Source: Ktedonobacter sp. SOSP1-85
GTDB lineage: Bacteria; Chloroflexota; Ktedonobacteria; Ktedonobacterales; Ktedonobacteraceae
Direction: 5' to 3'
Length of the DNA: 64,000 bases
Assembly (NCBI RefSeq): GCF_016587415.1
Contig: NZ_BNJI01000003.1
Location: 1,426,001 to 1,490,000 of the forward strand
Every line of letters begins with the position of its first letter. Position 1 is the stretch's first letter. Positions 1 through 7,322 of the stretch are shown in pieces. Below the pieces are notes generated by a model. The model made no database searches and was not told where the DNA came from. It worked only from the letters and a program-made list of their open reading frames with translations. The position numbers were made by a program, and so were the translations under genes.

Positions 1-312
1 CCCCTGGCAGACTGGAAGGATAATGACACCTGGCGCTCCATCAGGATTCACAAAGCGTATATATGTGCCTAGAGAGCCATCGGGGAAGCGCACTGCATCA
101 CGCAGCAAAAGCAAATATTGATCTTGATAGACGATTCCCACCTTTGCCCACTCTGTTGGCAAATTATGCGCAGTCAGGCGCCTGGTCATCTCTGCTTCCG
201 CCTGCTGTATTTTGTCTTCGTCCAGTAGGATTGTGAAGATTATGCCTGATGGATTCACGAATAGTTGAGGGTGCTTTTGGGCAAAGGTCAGATACTCTCT
301 GTGCGTCATCAT
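1..312 (-). CDS. NUDIX hydrolase-like protein, N-terminal part (cut by window edge)
   Basis: An open frame runs on the minus strand from a double ATG (312 or 309) to the left edge with no stop, so the C-terminal part lies outside. The visible ~104 residues include DAVRFPDGSLGTYIRFV and GAPGVIILPV. This resembles the N-terminal strands of ADP-ribose pyrophosphatase-type NUDIX enzymes, just before the NUDIX box. An AAAGG ribosome site lies upstream of the start. The NUDIX box itself would fall outside the window, so the assignment rests on the N-terminal pattern only. Confidence 0.55.
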   Translation of the reverse strand, partial: MMTHREYLTFAQKHPQLFVNPSGIIFTILLDEDKIQQAEAEMTRRLTAHNLPTEWAKVGIVYQDQYLLLLRDAVRFPDGSLGTYIRFVNPDGAPGVIILPVCQG

Positions 313-400
313 TTTTACCTTTATATAAAGGAGATCTTTTCATGCCTTGAGCATGCTATTTTCGTGTTGGTAGCAGTATAGTACAGGCTATTCCAGGGAT

Positions 401-1321
401 TTAGAAGAGGCGAGGTCGCTTGAACTGGCGCAGGAGCTCGGGGCGTGGCGTCTCGGGAGGTGAGGGAAGCGCCTCCGGCAAATCTTGTTCGATGGCCCAG
501 GTGAGCGCCTGGGCGAAGTCGTCGATGCTGGGGAAGCGCTTCTCGGGACTCTTGGCCAGGGACTTCATGACCACCTGCTCAATCAGGGGCGAGAGTGAGG
601 GATTTTGGCTGCGCAATGGTGGGGGCGTATGGTGCAGGTGCTGCTCGACCATCTCATCGAAGGCGCCAGTAAAGGGTCGAGCGCCACAGAGCCACTCATA
701 CACGACCACGCCTAGAGCATACTGGTCGCTGGCGCGCCGTGGCCTGCCTAGAAGTTGTTCGGGTGCGCAATAGATCACAGTTCCCTCAAAATCATGCTGA
801 ATTGGCGCGATGGGATCGAGACTGTGCGAGACTACTGAGATGCCAAAGTCGCTTAATACAACTTCGTTGCGAGCGTTGAGCAGCATGTTTTGCGGCTTGA
901 GGTCGCGATGGATAAGCTGCTGCCGGTGCAGATAGCTTAGGGCTTGCGCGAGCTGTTGGATATAGCGAATAACCGTGGCTGGAGGGACGAGGCTACCCCT
1001 GGCATGGCGCTCGCGCAGATTGCCATTGGGCATATAGTCCATGACGAGATAGGTAAAGTGGTCCCGTGTGCCGTAGTCGCGTACAGATACTATATGTGAA
1101 TGTTGCAGGCGCTTGATGCGAGCGGCATGAACATAGAAGCGCGCCAGGTCGTCACCTGCGCGTTGCCCTGGGAGAATTTTTACTGCGACAGGAAGCTGCT
1201 GGCCTTCCCGTTGCGCGAGATAAATTTCTGAGCCATCGCCGCGCCCCAGGAATTTTAGCAAGCGGTAGCCATCGATATTTCGATCCAGGTCCTGCGTGTT
1301 CTCCGTAATTTGCATGTTCAT
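401..1321 (-). CDS. Soluble Hanks-type serine/threonine protein kinase
   Basis: A 306-residue kinase that phosphorylates Ser/Thr on protein substrates. All core motifs are visible: a glycine loop near residues 26-31 (GRGDGS), the ATP-anchoring Lys48 (VAVK), the catalytic loop HRDLKPQN at 138-145, the magnesium-binding DFG at 158-160 and APE at 186-188. The chain ends about 35 residues after the kinase core, with no membrane helix, PASTA or sensor domain. It is therefore probably cytosolic, unlike most PknB-type receptors. ATG1315 is an alternative start with a better placed GGGA. It stands alone between a NUDIX gene and a lipoprotein gene on the same strand, and substrates cannot be inferred. 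Confidence 0.9.
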   Translation of the reverse strand: MNMQITENTQDLDRNIDGYRLLKFLGRGDGSEIYLAQREGQQLPVAVKILPGQRAGDDLARFYVHAARIKRLQHSHIVSVRDYGTRDHFTYLVMDYMPNGNLRERHARGSLVPPATVIRYIQQLAQALSYLHRQQLIHRDLKPQNMLLNARNEVVLSDFGISVVSHSLDPIAPIQHDFEGTVIYCAPEQLLGRPRRASDQYALGVVVYEWLCGARPFTGAFDEMVEQHLHHTPPPLRSQNPSLSPLIEQVVMKSLAKSPEKRFPSIDDFAQALTWAIEQDLPEALPSPPETPRPELLRQFKRPRLF

Positions 1322-1419
1322 CCCGTTGCTAAAGCCATTACCACCTATATATCTTCTATTCGATTTTATGTTACAACTGTTCAGCTGTCAATTGCTTAGT
1401 ACGTTTGTGATGGGGATTT

Positions 1420-1481
1420 TATAGAAGGCGTTGAAGGGAGTGGAGGGCCAAGACCCTCCACTCCCTTCAACGCCTTCTATA
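1420..1481. terminator. Long perfect inverted repeat, 28-bp arms
   Basis: Arms 1420-1447 and 1454-1481 are perfectly complementary with a 6-nt loop. The repeat starts 6 bp after the stop of the DUF4097 lipoprotein gene (minus strand). Neither flank has a T-run, so it is a very stable 3' hairpin rather than a textbook intrinsic terminator. It belongs to the long-hairpin series seen throughout this window. Confidence 0.7.
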
Positions 1482-1487
1482 GTATGC

Positions 1488-2312
1488 TTAGTTGGTGCGC
1501 TGGTGGACGAGGACGGAGCCGGTTGTGTTCTCAATGTGCAAGGTCGATTGAGTTGGCGATGTGCTTGAGGAGTCAAAATCGTTTTGCACCTGTCCCAGCA
1601 TGGAGTCGACGCTGACATCAACGAGATCATCTTTGGAGAGAGTAGCTTCAATCGTGCCGGCGGTGGTCTTCATGGTGATGTTGCTTTGAGGAGCGACATC
1701 ACCATCAAAGGTGACGGTGCCCGCGATGGTCTCTATCCAGGATGCACGGGTAAGGGTGGTCTGGTTGAGAATAATAGAACCGCCCTCGCTTTTGACGATT
1801 TGCTGGCCCGAGAGATTCTCTAGCGTGACAGAGCCAGCGGTATCCTGGATATTGGTGTCGCTCGTTTCGGGCGTGGTGATGTCAAGCTCCAGGAAGGTTG
1901 TCTCGCTGCTATAAGTGAGGTTGGAAGCCTCCTTCCTGGTCTCAGCCCGGTTGATGTATGAGGTAATCGTAATGGTATTACCTTGCTGTGAGTAATTGGC
2001 TTCGATGGTATCGCCGTGTGCGGTATGCTTCGTGCCCTTAATGATGATCTGTTGAGTAGGTCCGTTATGGATATGTATACTGGCGGCATCGCTCTGGATG
2101 GAGATTAAGGGGCGCCCAGAGACGGTATACATATCCTGCGAGACCTCTACATCCTGCTGATCATTGTAGAAAAAATGCGAGATCGTATCTTCACTGCATG
2201 CGTTCACGAGGAGCAAAAGCAGGCCCATGAAGAGCAGGAGCGAGCCAGCACGCGCCGAGGCATTGATCAGGCGCTTGCACGCAGCTTTATAGTTTGATAA
2301 TAGAAGACACAT
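1488..2312 (-). CDS. DUF4097-like repetitive beta-strand lipoprotein
   Basis: A 274-residue protein. The N-terminus has a ~25-residue cytoplasmic stretch, then a hydrophobic segment ending LLVNAC, which is a plausible lipobox with Cys near residue 39. The rest is short Thr/Ser-rich beta strands with recurring turns such as TAGSVTLENLSG, TIAGTVTFDG and TTAGTIEATL. This is the pattern of DUF4097 (putative adhesin, beta-helix/solenoid) proteins. It is likely anchored outside the membrane. A second member of the family is encoded at 51001-52143. GGTGGAG lies 8 nt before the ATG. Function is unknown; envelope-stress or adhesion roles are speculation. Confidence 0.7.
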   Translation of the reverse strand: MCLLLSNYKAACKRLINASARAGSLLLFMGLLLLLVNACSEDTISHFFYNDQQDVEVSQDMYTVSGRPLISIQSDAASIHIHNGPTQQIIIKGTKHTAHGDTIEANYSQQGNTITITSYINRAETRKEASNLTYSSETTFLELDITTPETSDTNIQDTAGSVTLENLSGQQIVKSEGGSIILNQTTLTRASWIETIAGTVTFDGDVAPQSNITMKTTAGTIEATLSKDDLVDVSVDSMLGQVQNDFDSSSTSPTQSTLHIENTTGSVLVHQRTN

Positions 2313-2457
2313 CTACTTTATCTCCACCTTTTCCACCTGCACTGATACTCTCTCGAAGATAAGATTTGCCGAACATGTGTAGCGAGAGTATGCTTCACTC
2401 AAAATTATACTCCTGCATACAAATGTAGTTAATAATGACCTGATGAGCATTAGCATA

Positions 2458-5097
2458 CTATTCCAGGATTTCCACATATCCTTTCGTTCCGTTTACCCGG
2501 ATCCTTTGTCCGTCTTTAATCAGCTTGGTTGCATTTTCTACGCTCACGACCGCGGGAATACCGTACTCTCTGGCGATAACGGAGCCATGGGTCATCATCC
2601 CGCCTACTTCCGTCACCAGGCCTTTAATCGATACGAACAGCGCTGTCCAGCTGGGGTCGGTAAAGGCTGTGACCAGGATATCGCCCTCCTCAATGTCGGC
2701 CTCTTCCAGTTTTAAAACGATCCGTGCCCGTCCTTCAATGGTCCCTGAAGAAACAGGGACTCCTATCAAAGCGCCCTTGGGGAATGCGGCAGTGTCGTAT
2801 TCACCGGTGATGATCTCACCATCAGATGTCATCACACGAGGAGGCGTCAATTTCCCAAAGACCTCGTAATCCCCTTTTCGCTTCGTGATGATACTGTAAT
2901 CCAGTTGGTACGTGCTGGCAACCTTCCGCAGTTCCTCAAAGGTGAGATAATAGATATCCTCCGGCTCTTGAATCACTCTTTTCTGGACCAGCAGGGCAGC
3001 CTCTTTCTTTAAAGCCTGCTTATAAACATAAAAACGCTGCATAAGGGCATACTTGGGGTATTCCCGGAAGCCGACAAAATTGCGAAAAACGCTGATCATC
3101 TTCTTTGTCTTTTTCGCCTTGCGTTTGCCACCAGGCAGACATTCTACCCTGCTGATCAGCTCTTGTTCCTTCTGCTCTGCTTCCAGCCGTTTCTGCTCAA
3201 ATATCGTCTTGTGGGAACCCGGCTCGAAATTCTTGACATTAGTGATGATCATGGGAATCAGCAACGTCGGCTTCTCAGCCCATCGTGTCCTGGTAATATC
3301 AATTTCTCCAGGGCCGCGCATGCCGTATTTTCTGAGATATGTCTGGATGGAATCACCAACGGCTTTGCCGCCTTCTAGCTTCTCCAACTCCTCAAAAAAG
3401 GTTTCATCGTCGGCATGTTGAAAATATTCCAGCACAGCCGGATATGGCCGGACAACGTCCGCCACGTCTAAAAGCTCAAGCCCCATTTCCGTGGTGACAT
3501 TATTGGCTACCGCTTGAGAAAGGACATCGGTAATATTCTTTTCATCCAGCCATTTCTTCATGTTTTTGCTCAGCCAACTCGACGGATAGAATCCAACAAT
3601 GCCCACGCCATAGTTGGCTAACACAATTGTCTTAAAGGCCTCATCCAAATCCTGCAAAATAAAATCGAACAGCTCGTCTCCTGATTTGCCGTTGATCCTC
3701 TGCGCTACATCCTGCGTCAGCGCGTCATTTTTCGCGATCATTTTTTGCATGAGACCCGCGTCATTTTTTCGATAGATTTTCATCGCCTGGAACAGCCCGG
3801 AAACCATCTGCCCGGTCGTGCCGCCGCTCAAGCCCAGTGTTGTCTTCCCACGGGGCAATGACTTGATATACTCCTTCCTTTTCAGGACGTTGGAGAGCGC
3901 TTTCTGGATCAACATGTCTACCGAACCGAGACCGTTGTTCACAAAAATCTTTCCTGCCACCGGCGAAGCAAGATCATGGGAGACGTCCATATACCACCTA
4001 CCGCCAGCCTCGACCGCTGACGCACCAAGCTTGCTCAGCCACATCGGGGCAAAGGACAGGCCTAATGGTTTAAGGACATCTGTCATCATCTGCTGGTGAC
4101 CGAGCGACATATAGACATGATTTTTCCCATCGCTCACATTCGGCACCGGATATAAGGTGGTAATGGGACGACTCTGAATGATATACAATTGACCTTCAGA
4201 AAGACACCATTCAATGTCCTGGGGGCGGCCAAAATACGCCTCGATCCTTCTGCCTGTTTGTTCAAGCTGTAACATCTGCTCGTCCGTCAGAGTTTGTTTG
4301 TTCTGCTGGTCAGGCTCCAATGGCTGTTCCTTCGTGCCTCCTTCTGTTAACGCATAGATTGCCAGCTTTTTCGTCGATATCTTCTTACTGACTATCTTGC
4401 CCTCTTGTACTTTATAAAGATCAGAATCCACCAGTCCGGAAACCAGCGCCTCGCCAAGGCCGAAGCTGGCATCGATGGATACCACCTTCCTGTTCGACGT
4501 GATCGGATCAGCTGTAAACAGAATCCCTGCTGCCTCTGGGAAAACCATTTTCTGGATGACGACAGACAGCTGGACCTTGTTGTGATCGAAACCGTTCTGC
4601 ATGCGGTAAATCATCGCCCGGTCCGTAAAGAGGGACGCCCAGCACTTGCCGATGTGTTTCAGGATGGATTCCTTGCCTAGAATATTCAAATACGTATCCT
4701 GCTGGCCCGCAAAGGATGCCATCGGCAGATCCTCCGCTGTAGCACTGGAACGCACAGCATAGGCATTGTTCTCTCCCAGTTGTATAAGATGGCTGGTAAC
4801 TGCTTCTTCAATATCTTTTGCAATTGCTGTTCCTTCGATGGCGCTGCGCATCTTTGCGCTGATTTCACGAATCCTTTCCCTGTCCTCCACCTGTAAAAGA
4901 GAGAGTTGCTCCAGCAGAGCATGAAACTCTGGTGTTTGTCCGATGATGCTTTTATATGCTTCGGTAGTGACGCAGAAGCCCTCCGGTACTCTTACCCCAT
5001 CAATTCTGGAGAGTTCCCCCAGGTTGGCGCCTTTACCCCCGACCATCGCAAGCTTTGTTTTATCGATTTCCTGAAAGCCAAGTACATATGAGTTCAT
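2458..5097 (-). CDS. rph: Rifamycin-inactivating phosphotransferase (Rph-like, PEP-synthase fold)
   Basis: An 879-residue enzyme, close to the usual ~865 of Rph. Rph transfers the beta-phosphate of ATP to the ansa-chain hydroxyl of rifamycins. Order seen: N-terminal ATP-grasp domain (VGGKGANLGEL, then AYAVRSSATAEDLP and SFAGQQDTYLN), a long central helical substrate-binding domain, and a C-terminal swivelling phosphohistidine domain (GGMMTHGSVIAREYGIPAV, His837). The central domain and ending match Rph better than true PEP synthase. The ATG at 5097 was chosen over an upstream frame start because AGGAG sits 7 nt before it. It lies 59 bp downstream of the TetR gene, so the two are probably cotranscribed. 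Base use looks more AT-rich than the neighbours, which could mean transfer. Confidence 0.82.
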   Translation of the reverse strand: MNSYVLGFQEIDKTKLAMVGGKGANLGELSRIDGVRVPEGFCVTTEAYKSIIGQTPEFHALLEQLSLLQVEDRERIREISAKMRSAIEGTAIAKDIEEAVTSHLIQLGENNAYAVRSSATAEDLPMASFAGQQDTYLNILGKESILKHIGKCWASLFTDRAMIYRMQNGFDHNKVQLSVVIQKMVFPEAAGILFTADPITSNRKVVSIDASFGLGEALVSGLVDSDLYKVQEGKIVSKKISTKKLAIYALTEGGTKEQPLEPDQQNKQTLTDEQMLQLEQTGRRIEAYFGRPQDIEWCLSEGQLYIIQSRPITTLYPVPNVSDGKNHVYMSLGHQQMMTDVLKPLGLSFAPMWLSKLGASAVEAGGRWYMDVSHDLASPVAGKIFVNNGLGSVDMLIQKALSNVLKRKEYIKSLPRGKTTLGLSGGTTGQMVSGLFQAMKIYRKNDAGLMQKMIAKNDALTQDVAQRINGKSGDELFDFILQDLDEAFKTIVLANYGVGIVGFYPSSWLSKNMKKWLDEKNITDVLSQAVANNVTTEMGLELLDVADVVRPYPAVLEYFQHADDETFFEELEKLEGGKAVGDSIQTYLRKYGMRGPGEIDITRTRWAEKPTLLIPMIITNVKNFEPGSHKTIFEQKRLEAEQKEQELISRVECLPGGKRKAKKTKKMISVFRNFVGFREYPKYALMQRFYVYKQALKKEAALLVQKRVIQEPEDIYYLTFEELRKVASTYQLDYSIITKRKGDYEVFGKLTPPRVMTSDGEIITGEYDTAAFPKGALIGVPVSSGTIEGRARIVLKLEEADIEEGDILVTAFTDPSWTALFVSIKGLVTEVGGMMTHGSVIAREYGIPAVVSVENATKLIKDGQRIRVNGTKGYVEILE

Positions 5098-5156
5098 ACA
5101 TATTCTCCTCTGCATCTTTAACGTTTGGTGTGAATGAGAAAAGGGTCGCTCTCGAA

Positions 5157-5849
5157 TCATGCGAGGAGAGCCTGCCAGCGCGAGAAATCTTCGCTCCAGG
5201 ACTGCCGCAGGCACCCTGGCTTCATGCCCAGCACTCGCTCTAGCGCGTCAGCCGTCGCCTCGCCAAGCTGGACCAGCCGAGAGATGTCGGGATGCTCGCC
5301 CTCCTCCGCTAAGAGAAGTTCAACGGTGGCATATCCAAGATCTTCAATTATGGAGAGGATCATTCTCGCTGACTGATCAGGATAAGGAGTGGTGAACACG
5401 CCTTCGTCTGTTCCCTGCTGAATGATCTGTGAGAGCCAGGGAGCGAGTCGTTTGACACGGGCCAGGTAGAGTTTCTGGCGAAAGAGAGCGTTCTCATCGG
5501 CATACCAGACGCGCATAAACGCGAATACCAGGTCCAGGTTTTCTTGTTTGTGCTGGTTGAGCACGGCAAAGACGCGCAACAGTTTGTCCTGGGCGGCCAT
5601 TTCGCGAGAAGACGCGATGGGAAGCACGAGTTGCTCGGCTTGCTCTCCAATGCGTTCCACCAGCGCCATCAGTAAGGCTTGCTTGGACTCAAAATAATGA
5701 TAGAACGCGCCCCTGGAAATCTGGAGTGCCTCCAGGATATCCTGGGTCGTCATCTGCTCATAGCCTTTGGTCGTAATGTAACGCGCTGCCACATCCAAAA
5801 TAGCGTTGCGCTTCTCGGCGTATTCGTGGACTTTGACACTTCGGGTCAT
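5157..5849 (-). CDS. TetR/AcrR family transcriptional regulator, upstream of rph
   Basis: 230 residues. The N-terminal helix-turn-helix is clear (TTKGYEQMTTQDILEALQISRGAFYHYFESKQALL) followed by an all-helical ligand-binding domain. ATG5849 was preferred to the longer frame because it starts directly before the conserved HTH region and lies downstream of a good promoter (5895-5923). The gene directly precedes the rifamycin phosphotransferase gene with a 59-bp gap, so it probably regulates itself and the resistance gene. Whether the inducer is a rifamycin is inference. Confidence 0.88.
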   Translation of the reverse strand: MTRSVKVHEYAEKRNAILDVAARYITTKGYEQMTTQDILEALQISRGAFYHYFESKQALLMALVERIGEQAEQLVLPIASSREMAAQDKLLRVFAVLNQHKQENLDLVFAFMRVWYADENALFRQKLYLARVKRLAPWLSQIIQQGTDEGVFTTPYPDQSARMILSIIEDLGYATVELLLAEEGEHPDISRLVQLGEATADALERVLGMKPGCLRQSWSEDFSRWQALLA

Positions 5850-5867
5850 CACATCTCTCTTTCTTAG

Positions 5868-5880
5868 ACCGACAAACGGT
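5868..5880. promoter_or_regulatory. Candidate TetR operator
   Basis: A short palindrome, ACCG-N5-CGGT, lies between the -10 box of the promoter at 5895-5923 and the TetR start codon. The position suits autorepression by the TetR protein encoded at 5157-5849. The arms are only four bases, so chance occurrence is possible. Confidence 0.4.
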
Positions 5881-5894
5881 TTATCTATAGAGAG

Positions 5895-5923
5895 AATATA
5901 GTTGACAGGAGAGCCGTTGTCAA
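5895..5923 (-). promoter_or_regulatory. Sigma70-type promoter for tetR-rph
   Basis: On the minus strand TTGACA (5923-5918) is separated by 17 bp from TATATT (5900-5895). This is a near-consensus promoter pointing at the TetR and rph genes, with about 45 bp to the TetR start codon. Confidence 0.75.
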
Positions 5924-6274
5924 GAGGCAAGTGAGGGGGATGGCAATCTCTAGTGGCGGCGCGCTGACACTGGGAATGGCGGAAGGGTTGGCCATGCTGG
6001 CCAATGGACAGTTTTTTCGGGGGACCAGTCAATTAGTACGTTCCCTGCTGAAGCCGGGAAAGGCTGTCAAATAAAGCTCATCAAGGAAGCTTGTGGGAAA
6101 AATTCGGACCTTTTTGCCCACAAATCAGGTAGGCCTCTCCAGTCAGAGCCAATCTAAGCGGAGTAGCCCTTGATTTCTATGGGTCAAGGGCTACTCTCAT
6201 TCAGGGCAGTTCGACTCCTTCCTGCCTGCTCAAGTGCTCACCTTATTGCACAAAAAACTTATCACATTGGCTGG
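5924..6274. other. Gene-free stretch with two hairpins
   Basis: No gene is supported here. The stretch holds two inverted repeats downstream of the LLM oxidoreductase gene (minus strand). One at 6161-6196 has 13-bp perfect arms around AGTAGCCCTTGA. A weaker one at 6091-6123 has ~12-bp arms with one bulge. Together they probably end LLM transcription before the tetR promoter. An upstream extension of the TetR frame into this stretch lacks a ribosome site and was not accepted. Confidence 0.5.
6161..6196 (-). terminator. Hairpin downstream of LLM oxidoreductase gene
   Basis: Perfect 13-bp arms (6161-6173 and 6184-6196) around a 10-nt loop, about 80 bp beyond the stop of the minus-strand LLM gene. 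There is no clear T-run. Confidence 0.5.
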
Positions 6275-7111
6275 CTAGATGCGGATGGGCCCCTGCCTGA
6301 TACGCGCGAGTGCTTGCGGTACGCTGGTATGCCACTCAATGCGCTCTTGCATCCAGGTAACGCCAGCATCTATATAAGCCTTGGCGATTGCGCGGTCCTT
6401 TTCGGGGTCCGTGCCTGTTTCAAGTGTGCTCGCGATGACATCAAAAGGTGCGTCATTGGTGCGATACTGCTGGATATATGCGCGAATCTCGCGATAATCC
6501 TCGGCGGCCAAGGCTTTATGCCAACAGATAGGATTGATGCCATCCCAGCGTGCTGCGCGTTGAAAGGGCTTCTTATGTGGCCACGTTCCTGCCAGCCAGA
6601 TGGGGATGCGTGGCTGCTGAACTGGCCTGGGCAGGAAAACTTCTTCGTTGACCTGGTAGTGTTTGCCCGCGTAGCTGAATTGCTCGCCGCTCCAGAGCCC
6701 CAAAAGCACCTCCAAACCCTCATCGAGCATCTCGCCGTGGCGCTTGCTGTCTGCGGACTCTTGAAAGCCACTATACTCCTGGCGGCGGTCGGAGCCGATG
6801 CCCAGCCCCAGGATAACGCGTCCTTGCGAGAGGTGGTCAAGAGTGACGATCTCGCGAGCAAGCTTCCAGGGACGGCGGCGTGGCAAGGGAGTTACCAGCG
6901 AACCCAGTGTAATTTTGCTTGTTGTCATGACCATGGCGGCCAGCGCGATCCAGGGATCGGCTGTTGGCTCTACGAGGTTGCGGCCTGGATGGATGTGGTC
7001 CCAGATAAAAAAGCCATCCCAACCGGCAGCCTCTGCTTCCCGGGCCAGTTCCGCGAGCAAGCGGGGGTCGCTATAGGCGCCAAAGTTGGGGGCATTAAGC
7101 GCAAATTTCAT
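6275..7111 (-). CDS. LLM-class flavin-dependent oxidoreductase (luciferase-like, probably F420 or FMN)
   Basis: 278 residues with the TIM-barrel signature of the bacterial luciferase-like family: GWDGFFIWDH near the N-terminus, KITLGSLVTPLPRRRPWKLAREIVTLDHLS, and GRVILGLGIGSD. The family uses reduced flavin or deazaflavin F420 to reduce or oxygenate small substrates. The substrate cannot be read from sequence. The protein is somewhat short (family usually 290-350). It is the first of four LLM proteins in the window. It is divergent from the GH13 gene, with a 211-bp shared upstream region. A long antisense frame over this gene is a shadow. Confidence 0.85.
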   Translation of the reverse strand: MKFALNAPNFGAYSDPRLLAELAREAEAAGWDGFFIWDHIHPGRNLVEPTADPWIALAAMVMTTSKITLGSLVTPLPRRRPWKLAREIVTLDHLSQGRVILGLGIGSDRRQEYSGFQESADSKRHGEMLDEGLEVLLGLWSGEQFSYAGKHYQVNEEVFLPRPVQQPRIPIWLAGTWPHKKPFQRAARWDGINPICWHKALAAEDYREIRAYIQQYRTNDAPFDVIASTLETGTDPEKDRAIAKAYIDAGVTWMQERIEWHTSVPQALARIRQGPIRI

Positions 7112-7188
7112 GATGTAGATTGATCCTTTTCGCTTTTGCTATGCCTGTATTGTATGCCTGTTTACTGGTAGAGGCAAGGCAATTGCTT

Positions 7189-7208
7189 TGACTTAGAGAC
7201 TCAAGTCA
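7189..7208. promoter_or_regulatory. Palindrome in the LLM/GH13 divergent region
   Basis: TGACTT-N8-AAGTCA, a perfect 6-bp inverted repeat with a spacing typical of regulator half-sites, lies between two divergent genes. No regulator gene is adjacent, so the binding protein is unknown. Confidence 0.35.
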
Positions 7209-7322
7209 TCTTGTTGAGACTATTTATGCCTGTGATACGAGTTATATATGTGAGGGTATTCTTTCGATGCCATTCCCTTACATAAAATGAGCAGCCCCAC
7301 CTCGTGTGAAAGGTAGTAATAG

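Noticed and set aside
1420..1481. Long inverted repeats as insertion-sequence ends
   Set aside because: Each hairpin has a different sequence, tiny loops and no transposase or target duplication.
5850..6032. Extension of the TetR frame by 61 residues
   Set aside because: It would place the start upstream of the promoter and has no ribosome site; the shorter product fits the family.
6170..7123. 317-residue open frame on the plus strand
   Set aside because: It lies fully antisense to the LLM oxidoreductase gene, which has clear family motifs; the plus-strand product has no recognisable pattern.
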